64,000 nt of DNA from Rhizobium sp. NRK18. Lineage in GTDB: Bacteria; Pseudomonadota; Alphaproteobacteria; Rhizobiales; Rhizobiaceae. Shown here in pieces: positions 1 through 8,990 of this stretch. The position numbers and the translations under genes were made by a program. A model generated the notes under the pieces. It was not told the origin of the DNA and did no database searches. It saw only the letters and a program-made list of their open reading frames with translations. How positions within the stretch are numbered: the stretch's first letter is position 1; each line of letters starts with the position of its first letter. Where the stretch lies: assembly GCF_024385575.1 (NCBI RefSeq), contig NZ_JANFMV010000004.1:1-64000 (forward strand), given 5' to 3'.

Positions 1-1
1 G

Positions 2-40
2 GGCGGCAAATTTGCCGCTGATCGCATCCACGAGGACTGA
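2..40 (+). CDS. Possible 3' end of an upstream gene cut by the window edge
   Basis: Reading from base 2 gives GGKFAADRIHED followed by TGA at 38-40, and a strong stem-loop follows eleven bases later. That arrangement is what the end of a gene looks like, but twelve residues are too few to identify a family. The codons are GC-rich like the rest of the window. It could equally be non-coding. Confidence 0.3.
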   Translation, partial: GGKFAADRIHED

Positions 41-50
41 GACGCCGCGA

Positions 51-81
51 AGGTTGCCGGCCCGACAAGGGCCGGCAACCT
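51..81 (+). terminator. 13-bp stem-loop, probable terminator or 3' mRNA end
   Basis: Bases 51-63 and 69-81 are perfectly complementary over 13 bp, with loop GACAA. No T-run follows, so this is either a Rho-aided end or an RNA-stabilising hairpin. It sits between the presumed upstream stop codon and the dmeR operator. Confidence 0.55.
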
Positions 82-100
82 AGAGAATTGCACCTTGCCA

Positions 101-119
101 TATCCTCTCCAGGGGGATA
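101..119 (+). promoter_or_regulatory. Candidate DmeR operator overlapping the dmeR ribosome binding site
   Basis: TATCC at 101-105 and GGATA at 115-119 form an inverted repeat around a G tract (GGGGG at 112-116). Operators of the CsoR/RcnR family are known to be short A/T-rich inverted repeats flanking G/C tracts. The G-rich half is also the Shine-Dalgarno sequence of the gene starting at 124, so a bound repressor would cover the start region. Binding is inferred. Confidence 0.45.
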
Positions 120-123
120 GGTT

Positions 124-405
124 ATGGCCATGTCAGAACATCGTCACAGCACACACCCGGACATCGCCAAGCGGCTGAAACGCGCCGAGGGACACCTGAA
201 GAGCGTCATCAAGATGATCGAGGACGGCAAGCCCTGCCTCGATCTCGCCCAGCAGCTGCATGCCGTCGAAAAGGCGATCAGCCAGGCCAAGCGCACGCTC
301 ATTCAGGATCATCTCGATCACTGCCTCGACGAGACGGTCGGTGCGCTTGACCACGGCCAGCGGCGAACCATCGACGAATTCAAGACCATCACCAAGTATC
401 TGTGA
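124..405 (+). CDS. dmeR: DmeR-type nickel/cobalt-sensing repressor (CsoR/RcnR family)
   Basis: A 93-residue, all-alpha metal-sensing repressor of the CsoR/RcnR/FrmR family. The RLKRAEGHL segment (residues 17-25) is the family's DNA-binding helix. Possible metal ligands are His6, Cys38, His63 and Cys67. Their spacing (32, 25 and 4 residues) equals the H-C-H-C pattern of the nickel sensor InrS; the C-H-C part alone is also that of copper sensors of the CsoR type. The next gene is a His-rich CDF exporter, overlapping as TGATG, so the pair matches the rhizobial dmeRF operon for Ni/Co resistance. ATG 124 is preferred over ATG 130 because of the AGGGGGA ribosome binding site six bases upstream. Confidence 0.85.
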   Translation: MAMSEHRHSTHPDIAKRLKRAEGHLKSVIKMIEDGKPCLDLAQQLHAVEKAISQAKRTLIQDHLDHCLDETVGALDHGQRRTIDEFKTITKYL

Positions 406-1433
406 TGGCCGCCATGTGGACACGGATCCTCGACTGGCTGGGCTTCGGTGGACACGGCCACTCCCACGGAGATCACGGGCATCACGGAAACCATGCGCAC
501 GGGCATCATGAACATGGATCGCATGGACATACCCATGGCGTGATCGACGCGACGATCGCCACCACCGAAAGGGGCATCTGGGCCATCAAACGGTCCTTCG
601 TCATCCTGGCCGCGACCGCGCTGATGCAGATCGTCGTCGTTGCCATCTCGTCAAGCGTGGCGCTGCTGGCGGACACGATCCACAACGTCGCCGATGCGAC
701 GACGGCGATCCCGCTGTGGATCGCGTTCGTGCTCGCCCGCCGCAAGCCGACGAAGCGGTTCCCCTATGGTCTCGGCCGGGCCGAGGATCTGGCGGGCATC
801 ACCATCGTCGCCATCATTCTGTTCAGCGCGATCGTTGCCGGATACGAGGCCGTCGACCGCCTGCTCAATCCCCTGCCCGTCACCAATCTTGGCTGGCTGA
901 CCGCGGCTGGCATCATCGGCTTTGCCGGCAACGAGGCGGTGGCGATCTTCCGCATTCGCATCGGCCGCCAGATCAACAGCGCCGCCCTCGTCGCCGACGG
1001 CTATCACGCCCGCACCGACGGGCTGACGAGCCTCGCCGTCGTACTCGGTGCCGTCGGCGTATGGCTCGGCTTTCCGCTCGCCGACCCGATCATCGGTCTG
1101 GTGATCACCATCGCCATCTTCGGGATCGTCTGGCAATCCGCCCGATCGGTACTGACCCGCATGCTGGACGGGGTGGAGCCGGACGTGATCGACGAGATCC
1201 GGCATGCCGCGGAACATGTGACAGGCATCCGGTCTGTCCCGGAGGCCAAGGCCCGCTGGCTCGGTCACAAGCTGCACGCCGACGTGTCGATAGAAGTTGA
1301 CAAGGCCCTTCTGCTGACCGAGGCGGAAGAAATCGCCAAGCGGCTGGAGACGGAGCTCTTCAAACACCTTCCGGCACTCTCCGTCGCCCGGGTGAGGACG
1401 ATATCATGGATGGACACAGCTCATCGTCATTGA
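405..1433 (+). CDS. dmeF: DmeF-type cation diffusion facilitator (Co/Ni efflux)
   Basis: A 342-residue inner-membrane CDF antiporter. The cytoplasmic N-terminus carries a His-rich stretch with 14 histidines in residues 17-45, typical of Co/Ni exporters. Six membrane segments follow. The two transport-site motifs are visible as HxxxD: His93/Asp97 in TM2 and His201/Asp205 in TM5. This pattern is linked to Co/Ni rather than the HxxxD/DxxxD types for Zn or Mn. A cytoplasmic ferredoxin-like domain follows. ATG 405 overlaps the dmeR stop (TGATG), implying translational coupling; GTG 402 and ATG 414 are alternatives. Expression is expected to be induced by Ni or Co through the upstream repressor. 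Confidence 0.85.
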   Translation: MAAMWTRILDWLGFGGHGHSHGDHGHHGNHAHGHHEHGSHGHTHGVIDATIATTERGIWAIKRSFVILAATALMQIVVVAISSSVALLADTIHNVADATTAIPLWIAFVLARRKPTKRFPYGLGRAEDLAGITIVAIILFSAIVAGYEAVDRLLNPLPVTNLGWLTAAGIIGFAGNEAVAIFRIRIGRQINSAALVADGYHARTDGLTSLAVVLGAVGVWLGFPLADPIIGLVITIAIFGIVWQSARSVLTRMLDGVEPDVIDEIRHAAEHVTGIRSVPEAKARWLGHKLHADVSIEVDKALLLTEAEEIAKRLETELFKHLPALSVARVRTISWMDTAHRH

Positions 1434-1549
1434 GGCCTTGATCGGCGTCAATGTGCATGGCATTGCCGCCGATAGACTGCCGCGCGCCCGTCCTGCGCGC
1501 TATTGACCCACTTGACAGGGCCGGGGCACGAAAAGACATTGCGGATATC

Positions 1550-3458
<1,909 letters not shown>

Positions 3459-3486
3459 CATACCCCCAAGAATGACTAGAACGTCC

Positions 3487-3653
3487 GCCGCCCGTCGATG
3501 AAGGCGGCAACCGGTCGCAGCCTACCCGGTCATAGCGAAAACAAGGGCCAATGACATGACCTGTTCTTTGATCCGCTCGCGAGAGCGGAACCGCACCTGT
3601 TTGGTGCACTGTCCGCATTTTCTCAGCCCGGCCGGCACTGGCCGTGAGGGAGG
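3487..3653 (+). ncRNA. Structured leader upstream of queD (several consecutive hairpins)
   Basis: The 200-base gap between bluB and queD contains GCCGCC/GGCGGC (3487-3508), ACCGG/CCGGT (3510-3530), CCGCTC-GCGA-GAGCGG (3573-3588, GNRA loop), GCACC-TGTTT-GGTGC (3593-3607), and CTCA...TGAG around GGCC/GGCC (3622-3648). The last stem holds part of the queD ribosome binding site (GAGGGAGG). That is the layout of a cis-regulatory RNA. I do not recognise it as a known preQ1 class. The first stem could instead be the bluB terminator. Confidence 0.4.
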
Positions 3654-3659
3654 ATGCTG

Positions 3660-4016
3660 ATGTATCGGATTTCCAAGGAATTCCACTTCTCCGCCTCCCA
3701 CCAACTGCTGGCGCTTGGCGACGATCACCCCTGCTCCCGGCTGCACGGCCATAACTACGTGGTCGTGGTGGAACTCAAGTCGGAACGGCTGAACGAGGTC
3801 GGCTTCGTGCGCGATTACCTCGACCTGAAACCGTTCAAGACTTATCTCGACGGTGAGCTCGATCACCAGCATCTGAACGACGTCTTCGGCGACGACGGGG
3901 TGACCGCCGAGCGGATGGCGAAGCATTTCTTCGACTGGTGCAGGGAGCGCTGGCCGGAGGTTTCGGCCGTGCGCGTGCACGAAACCCCGAAAACCATGGC
4001 GGAATATCGCCCGTGA
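3660..4016 (+). CDS. queD: 6-carboxy-5,6,7,8-tetrahydropterin synthase QueD
   Basis: A 118-residue T-fold enzyme converting 7,8-dihydroneopterin triphosphate to 6-carboxytetrahydropterin in queuosine (preQ0) synthesis. Zinc-binding histidines are visible in FSASHQL and LHGHNY, the catalytic cysteine in HPCSRLHGH, and the family motif in DHQHLND. ATG 3660 is chosen because GAGGGAGG at 3646-3653 is six bases upstream, whereas ATG 3654 would abut it. The stop overlaps the GTG start of queE, so the two are coupled. Confidence 0.9.
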   Translation: MYRISKEFHFSASHQLLALGDDHPCSRLHGHNYVVVVELKSERLNEVGFVRDYLDLKPFKTYLDGELDHQHLNDVFGDDGVTAERMAKHFFDWCRERWPEVSAVRVHETPKTMAEYRP

Positions 4017-4744
4017 CGTTGGAAGCCAATATCCGGGTCAGCGAAATCTTCGGGCCCACCATTCAGGGCGAAGGGGCGCTGATCGGCCATCCGACCGTTT
4101 TCGTGCGCACCGGCGGCTGCGATTACCGCTGTTCATGGTGCGACACGCTGCATGCGGTGGATTCCGCCTATCGGCACGACTGGAAACCGATGTCGGCCGA
4201 GGCGATCATGGCCGAAGTCGAGCGCCTGACCGGCGGCAAGCCGCTGGTCGTCTCGCTTTCCGGCGGCAATCCGGCGATTCAGCCGCTTGGCGACCTCATC
4301 GATCTCGGCCACAGCAAGGGTTACAGCTTTGCGCTCGAGACGCAGGGGAGCCTTGCGCAGCACTGGTTTGCGGATGTCGACGTGCTGACATTGAGCCCGA
4401 AGCCGCCGTCCAGCGGCATGACCACCGACTGGCAGGCACTGTCGGAGTGCATGACGGCCGCCGGCCTTCCGGACAAGATCGCCTTGAAGGTCGTGGTTTT
4501 CGACGACGTCGACTATGCCTACGCGCAGGAGGTGGCGGCCCGCTATCCGTCGCTTCCCGTCTTCCTGCAGCCCGGCAACCATACGCCACCACACCCCGAC
4601 GGCGAAACCGCCGCGCCGGACATGGAGGGTATCATGGCTCGCATGCGCTGGCTGATCGACAAGGTGGCCGCCGACCGCTGGTTCGAAGCGACCGTCCTGC
4701 CGCAGCTGCACGTGCTCATCTGGGGCAATCTGCGCGGCGTCTGA
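4013..4744 (+). CDS. queE: 7-carboxy-7-deazaguanine synthase QueE (radical SAM)
   Basis: A 243-residue radical SAM enzyme that rearranges 6-carboxytetrahydropterin to 7-carboxy-7-deazaguanine, the step after QueD. The iron-sulfur cluster cysteines are in CDYRCSWC (CxxxCxxC). SLSGGNPA is the SAM-binding GGE-like region, and TLSPKPPSS is typical of the family. The GTG start at 4013 overlaps the queD stop as GTGA; in-frame upstream sequence is out of register with any conserved residue. QueC is not in the window. Confidence 0.9.
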   Translation: MTLEANIRVSEIFGPTIQGEGALIGHPTVFVRTGGCDYRCSWCDTLHAVDSAYRHDWKPMSAEAIMAEVERLTGGKPLVVSLSGGNPAIQPLGDLIDLGHSKGYSFALETQGSLAQHWFADVDVLTLSPKPPSSGMTTDWQALSECMTAAGLPDKIALKVVVFDDVDYAYAQEVAARYPSLPVFLQPGNHTPPHPDGETAAPDMEGIMARMRWLIDKVAADRWFEATVLPQLHVLIWGNLRGV

Positions 4745-4748
4745 GCGA

Positions 4749-5414
4749 CTACTCCTCGAAGACGAGGCCGTCTGGATCGGCGCCGAGCGATTTCAGCGCG
4801 GCGTTGACATCCTCGACCATCTCGTCCGGGCCGCAGACGTAGAATTTCTGGCTGAAGTCCTCGACATGGTCCTTGAGGAAGGCCTTGTCGATGCGGCCAT
4901 GCAGATAAGGCCGCTTGTCCTCCTTGCTCAGGACATGGTGGACGTCGAGGCCCTGCATGGCTTCAAGCTCTTCCTTGTCGAAGATATCACGCTCGCGCTT
5001 GTTGGCGAAGAACAGGGTGTGTCCGGCAAGCGCATTGCGGGACTGAAGATCGCGCAGGATCGACAGGAACGGCGTCATGCCTGCCCCACCGGCGATGAAG
5101 ACACCCTTGCCCTTGTATTCAATCGTCCCCCAAGGGTCTCGGATCAGCAGGTGATCTCCGGCGCGAAGTTCCATCAGCTTCCTGGTGACGCCGTCATGGT
5201 CTGGATAGCTCTTGATGGTGAACTGCAGATGCTCCCAGGAAGGCAGCGAGGTGAAGGTAAAGGGCCGCTTTTCGTCCTCCATGCCGTCCTTTGCGATGGA
5301 GACCTCGGTCGCCTGGCCCGGCCGGAAATCGAATCCCTTCGGCTTTTCCACCTCGTACTGGAACACCGTCTCGCCAAGCGGCTTGATTTCGCGGATTTCC
5401 ACTTTGTGGGCCAT
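4749..5414 (-). CDS. FAD/NAD(P)-binding oxidoreductase (ferredoxin-NADP reductase fold)
   Basis: A 221-residue two-domain reductase. The N-terminal FAD barrel has the RPFTFTSLPS flavin motif, and the C-terminal nucleotide domain has IAGGAGMTPFLSIL and YVCGPDEMVEDV. It ends in an acidic tail (LVFEE) without an added [2Fe-2S] domain, so electrons probably go to a separate acceptor such as a flavodoxin or haem protein. It is convergent with queE (4 bases apart) and divergent from the GhrA-like gene. The physiological partner cannot be read from the sequence. Confidence 0.75.
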   Translation of the reverse strand: MAHKVEIREIKPLGETVFQYEVEKPKGFDFRPGQATEVSIAKDGMEDEKRPFTFTSLPSWEHLQFTIKSYPDHDGVTRKLMELRAGDHLLIRDPWGTIEYKGKGVFIAGGAGMTPFLSILRDLQSRNALAGHTLFFANKRERDIFDKEELEAMQGLDVHHVLSKEDKRPYLHGRIDKAFLKDHVEDFSQKFYVCGPDEMVEDVNAALKSLGADPDGLVFEE

Positions 5415-5549
5415 TTCGATGCTCCTTTGCCTTGCATGTCCTGTCTAAAGAAGGGAATGTCGCACCACCGTCAAAGTTCCGCATCCGCCGGATGGAAAAG
5501 CCACCTCCGCCGGTCTGCGTTTCAGCCTGAAGAATGGAGAAAGTGCCGC

Positions 5550-6497
5550 ATGCCCTCTACCGTCGCCTTCGTCGCCCGCGTCGACCACGCATCGGATGAG
5601 GAGGCCTGGCTCTCCGCTCTGCGCGCGGCCATGCCGGAGGAAACCATCCTTCCGTTTCACGCGATGAGCGCCGAGGAGCGGAATGCCGCGAAACTGGCGA
5701 TCGTCGCCAATCCGGACCCGGCCGACATCAAGGCGCTGCCCAATCTTGAATGGATTCACAGCCTGTGGGCTGGCGTCGAGCGGCTGGTCGCCGAACTGCC
5801 GCAGCCGGCCCCGCCGATCGCCCGTCTGATCGACCCGGAACTCTCCAGGGTCATGGCCGAGGCCGTGCTCGCCTGGACCTACTACCTGCAGCGCGACATG
5901 CCCTTCTATCGGCACAGCCAGGAACAAAAGGAATGGGCTCCCCGCCCCTATCGCCAGCCGGGCGAGATGACCGTCGGCATTCTCGGCCTCGGCGTTCTCG
6001 GCCAGGCCGCCGCAGACCGGCTGACGGCGGCAGGTTTCGGCGTGAAGGGCTGGAGCCGTTCGCAAAAGGAGATCGCCGGCGTCGAGACGTTCAGCGGGGA
6101 AGACGGCCTCTTCGACATGCTCGCATCAAGTGACATCGTCGTCTGCCTGCTGCCGCTGACCGCCGAAACGCGCGGCCTGATCAGCGCCACGCGCCTGTTC
6201 CGCATGAAAAAGGGGGCGGCGCTCATCAATTTCGGCCGCGGGCCGGTGATCGTCGAGGCTGACCTGCTGGCCGCGCTCGACAGCGGATATCTCTCCCATT
6301 GCGTGCTGGACGTGTTCGACAACGAGCCGTTGCCGCAGGGCTCGAGCTTCTGGAGCCATCCGAAGGTGACGGTGCTGCCGCACATTTCCGGACCGACCAC
6401 CCAGCAATCGGCGGCTTCCGTCGTCTCCGCCAATGTCGAGCGCTGGCGCAAAGACGGCAGGCTTCCCACCACTGTCGATCTCGACCGGGGCTATTGA
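5550..6497 (+). CDS. ghrA: Glyoxylate/hydroxypyruvate reductase A-like D-2-hydroxyacid dehydrogenase
   Basis: A 315-residue member of the D-isomer-specific 2-hydroxyacid dehydrogenases, GhrA branch. The NAD(P) site is GILGLGVLGQ. The catalytic triad is visible as Arg in NFGRGPV, Glu in FDNEPLP and His in LPHISGPT. It should reduce glyoxylate or hydroxypyruvate with NADPH in the cytoplasm. The frame stays open far upstream over the antisense of the reductase gene, but homology begins at ATG 5550, which has a GGAG about ten bases upstream. The symbol is by family resemblance only. Confidence 0.75.
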   Translation: MPSTVAFVARVDHASDEEAWLSALRAAMPEETILPFHAMSAEERNAAKLAIVANPDPADIKALPNLEWIHSLWAGVERLVAELPQPAPPIARLIDPELSRVMAEAVLAWTYYLQRDMPFYRHSQEQKEWAPRPYRQPGEMTVGILGLGVLGQAAADRLTAAGFGVKGWSRSQKEIAGVETFSGEDGLFDMLASSDIVVCLLPLTAETRGLISATRLFRMKKGAALINFGRGPVIVEADLLAALDSGYLSHCVLDVFDNEPLPQGSSFWSHPKVTVLPHISGPTTQQSAASVVSANVERWRKDGRLPTTVDLDRGY

Positions 6498-6519
6498 ACG
6501 AAAGCCAGAAGCAATTTCT

Positions 6520-6534
6520 TGACTATAAAAATCA
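6520..6534 (+). promoter_or_regulatory. Candidate iron-rhodo-box (RirA site)
   Basis: TGA at 6520-6522, nine bases CTATAAAAA, then TCA at 6532-6534 match the TGA-N9-TCA consensus for RirA, the rhizobial iron-sulfur repressor. It lies 148 bases upstream of a siderophore-interacting protein gene and overlaps TATAAT at 6535-6540, where it would block RNA polymerase. The match is short, but its place and AT-rich setting make it credible. Confidence 0.6.
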
Positions 6535-6681
6535 TATAATATAGCCAAGACATCGCCCCTGCGGATCATCCCGCACGTAAGCGTTAACGTCACTCAACGC
6601 GCATGATCGAACGGCTTCGGCGGTTTCGGTCTGCGCGACTGTGTCCGCAGATCAGGCCGTCCGGGCTCATAAGGATACGGA

Positions 6682-7452
6682 ATGACAATGACTTCTTCAC
6701 TCACCCTTCAAGCAGCGCCGGAGATCGAGCGCATCAGGCACGACCTGAAGCGCCGCAAGCTGACGGTGAAAGCCGTCGAACGCCTCACCCCGGCCATGCT
6801 GAGGATCACATTCCAAGGTGACGATCTCGCTGATTTCGTCAGCCTTGGCGCCGACGATCACGTCAAGCTCATCATTCCTGTCGAGGGAAGCGAGCCCCAA
6901 CTTCGAGAATACACGCCACGTCGGTATGACAACGAGGCGCGGACGCTGGTGATCGACTTCGCGGTCCATGACGCCGGTCCGGCGAGGCTCTGGGCGCTTT
7001 CCGCGAAGCCGGGCGATACGCTGACGGTCGGCGGGCCGCGCGGATCGGCGGTGATTTCCCCAGCCGTCACCGACTGGCTGCTGATCGGCGACGAGACGGC
7101 GCTGCCGGCCATCGGACGGCGGATCGAGGAGGCCGTCAAGGGCATGCGCATGACGGCGATCCTTGCCGTGCCGAGCCCGGCCGACCAGCAGGTCTTCGAG
7201 ACGGACGCCGAACTCTCCGTGCACTGGGTCTACCGCTCGGTGAAGCAAGCGGCCAACCCGGCCCCGGTCCTCGCAGCCCTTCAGGGTCTGGACATTGCAC
7301 CCGGCACATTCGTCTTCATTGCGGCCGAAGCCGGCGTTGCGAGAGCGATCCGAACGCATCTCGTCGAGGAGCGCGGCCATCCGCTCGGCTGGACGAAGGC
7401 AGCGGGCTACTGGACGCTCGGCAAGGCCGACGCCAGCGACAAGTTCGGCTGA
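6682..7452 (+). CDS. Siderophore-interacting protein (ferric-siderophore reductase, SIP/ViuB family)
   Basis: A 256-residue FAD-dependent cytoplasmic reductase that releases iron from imported ferric siderophores. The N-terminal FAD domain contains REYTPRRYD, the SIP-family flavin motif (R-x-Y-T-x-R). The C-terminal domain ends in the GYWTLGKA motif that marks this family. ATG 6682 follows an AAGGA at 6671-6675. Iron control is expected through the TGA-N9-TCA site upstream. No siderophore receptor or transporter is adjacent. It ends four bases from the convergent racemase gene. Confidence 0.85.
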   Translation: MTMTSSLTLQAAPEIERIRHDLKRRKLTVKAVERLTPAMLRITFQGDDLADFVSLGADDHVKLIIPVEGSEPQLREYTPRRYDNEARTLVIDFAVHDAGPARLWALSAKPGDTLTVGGPRGSAVISPAVTDWLLIGDETALPAIGRRIEEAVKGMRMTAILAVPSPADQQVFETDAELSVHWVYRSVKQAANPAPVLAALQGLDIAPGTFVFIAAEAGVARAIRTHLVEERGHPLGWTKAAGYWTLGKADASDKFG

Positions 7453-7456
7453 CGGC

Positions 7457-8176
7457 CTAGCGCATGTCGAAACGGGTCGGGACCAGCGACGCCTGGAACC
7501 AGCGCACGAAAGTCTCGATCGAGAAGACCGGCAGGCCCGTCGCCTGCCGGATGTCGGCGGCATAGGGGATCATGTTGGTGCATTCCAGCACGATCGCGCC
7601 GAGATCGGGATTGTCCGCCTGCAGCTTCAGCGCCGCATCGACATTGTCCAGACGGGCGGCATCGACGTCGAGATAGAGTTCGTTGTCGAGAATGGCGCGG
7701 GTGAATTCGCGGCCGCCCTCCGTCGTGCCGATCGGCGTTCCTTCCGGCACGCCGGCCTTTTCCAGATGCAGCGGGGTGAGCGCAGTACCGGAGATCGTCA
7801 GGATGCCGGCGCGCTTCCCGGGCGCGAGCAGCCGGTTGACCAGCGCCACCTGCATCAGCGACGAGGTGGCGACCGGAACCGGCACAGCCGCTGCCAGCTC
7901 TTCCTGGAAGAGTGCGAGGAAGCCGCAATTCGTCGTGATGCCGTCGACGCCGTCGGCCACGAGTTCGCGGGCTGCGGCGATGAACATGTCGAGCGTGCCG
8001 GCAGCCCCCTTGCGCACGACGAGATCCGGCGTGGCCGAACGCACCACCTTGTAGTGAACCGGGAACGGCCATGTCAGCGCATTGCCCATGTCGCCGGGAA
8101 TGCGCGGAAACTGCGCCTCCAGCATCAGAATGCCCACCGATGCGCCGTAGACCGCCTTGCCGCCCTTTGCCTTCAT
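7457..8176 (-). CDS. Aspartate/glutamate racemase superfamily protein
   Basis: A 239-residue protein of the Asp/Glu/hydantoin racemase superfamily. The two active-site cysteines are visible in TTNCGF and LECTNM, one per domain as expected for cofactor-independent racemases or isomerases. Members racemise acidic amino acids or hydantoins, or isomerise maleate; the substrate cannot be told here. It is read leftward right after the GntR gene (5 bases apart), and the divergent operon encodes a ThDP enzyme and a DadA-like oxidase, which suggests a role in supplying one enantiomer of an amino acid. Confidence 0.7.
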   Translation of the reverse strand: MKAKGGKAVYGASVGILMLEAQFPRIPGDMGNALTWPFPVHYKVVRSATPDLVVRKGAAGTLDMFIAAARELVADGVDGITTNCGFLALFQEELAAAVPVPVATSSLMQVALVNRLLAPGKRAGILTISGTALTPLHLEKAGVPEGTPIGTTEGGREFTRAILDNELYLDVDAARLDNVDAALKLQADNPDLGAIVLECTNMIPYAADIRQATGLPVFSIETFVRWFQASLVPTRFDMR

Positions 8177-8181
8177 GACTT

Positions 8182-8880
8182 TCAGCCTTCGTTTTCCAGC
8201 CGGCGCTCGAAGATTTCCTCCGGCCCGGCGACGTAGATGTTGGAATAGCCTTCGCGAACGGAGGCGACGATCTGGTCCATGCGCTTGACCACATGGCCCC
8301 GCATCAGCGCAATCGCCCGGTCGGACTCGCGCGCGGCCAGCGCCTCCATGATCAGCTTGTGCTCGCCCTTGGTGCGGGCGACCGCCGAGGCCATGTCGAC
8401 CCAGCGGATGTAGCGGATGCGCTCGTTCAGGTGTTCGAGCTGACGGACGATCTCGCCGTTTCCCGAAAGCCGGGCAATCGCGATGTGAAACGCCTCGTCG
8501 GCAGCCGTGGCCGCGCCGATGGTGCGCCCGGCATAGATCAGCCCGTCGGCATATTCGTTGGCTTTGAGGCGCTCCAGCGCCGCGTCGCTCGCCCGCTCGC
8601 AGGCAAGCCGCACGGCGGTTTCCTCCAGCACGGCGCGGACCTCGTAAAGATCGAAGATCGACTGTGCGTCCAGCTCGCGGCAGAAGAAGCCCTTGCCGGG
8701 CTGAAAATCGAGAAGCTGCTCGGCGACGAGGCGGTTCAACGCCTCGCGCAGCGGCGTGCGACTGGCGTCCAGTTCGCGGGCAAGCGTCACCTCATTGATC
8801 CGCTCACCGGGCCGGATCCGGAAATTCACCGCCATTTCCTTCAGCTGCGCATAGAGCGCGCCGACGCGTCCTTCGCTCAT
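8182..8880 (-). CDS. GntR-family transcriptional regulator (FCD domain)
   Basis: A 232-residue FadR-subfamily repressor. The winged helix (residues about 10-75) shows the typical INEVTLARELDASRTPLREAL helix-turn-helix region (two halves, ELDASRTPLREAL being the recognition part). The helical FCD ligand-binding domain fills the C-terminal two thirds, with metal-binding His in AFHIAIARL. It is divergent from the ThDP enzyme gene, with the palindrome CTGTATACAG between them, so it probably controls the TRAP cluster and itself. The effector is likely the imported acid. Confidence 0.85.
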   Translation of the reverse strand: MSEGRVGALYAQLKEMAVNFRIRPGERINEVTLARELDASRTPLREALNRLVAEQLLDFQPGKGFFCRELDAQSIFDLYEVRAVLEETAVRLACERASDAALERLKANEYADGLIYAGRTIGAATAADEAFHIAIARLSGNGEIVRQLEHLNERIRYIRWVDMASAVARTKGEHKLIMEALAARESDRAIALMRGHVVKRMDQIVASVREGYSNIYVAGPEEIFERRLENEG

Positions 8881-8943
8881 CCATCACCTTCCATTGTCGA
8901 TTCAATCCTTGACATAAGTCCGAGCGGCAATCAACATGCAGTG

Positions 8944-8953
8944 CTGTATACAG
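8944..8953. promoter_or_regulatory. Palindromic operator CTGTATACAG in the divergent GntR/ThDP region
   Basis: A perfect 10-bp palindrome, 38 bases before the ThDP gene and 64 before the GntR gene. Flanking TGCA at 8937-8940 and 8960-8963 extends the symmetry. TGTATACA cores are commonly bound by FCD-type GntR proteins. A TTGACA at 8909-8914 could be the rightward -35 element, placing the operator just after the start of transcription. Confidence 0.55.
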
Positions 8954-8990
8954 TACGAAATGCAGATTCCAATCAGTTGAGTGAGAGAGA

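Noticed and set aside
3..18. 16-bp palindrome GCGGCAAATTTGCCGC at the window edge
   Set aside because: It probably lies in the coding end of the upstream gene (GKFA); codon choice can make such symmetry by chance.
3487..3653. Known preQ1 riboswitch class before queD
   Set aside because: I could not match the class I, II or III conserved sequences; it is listed only as a structured leader.
4866..5549. Long upstream extension of the ghrA frame
   Set aside because: It is the antisense of the flavin reductase gene; family similarity and a ribosome binding site begin at ATG 5550.
6519..6540. TTGACT and TATAAT as a sigma-70 promoter pair before the SIP gene
   Set aside because: The spacing is only ten bases, too short for -35/-10; the TGA-N9-TCA reading explains the same bases better, with TATAAT as a possible -10 alone.
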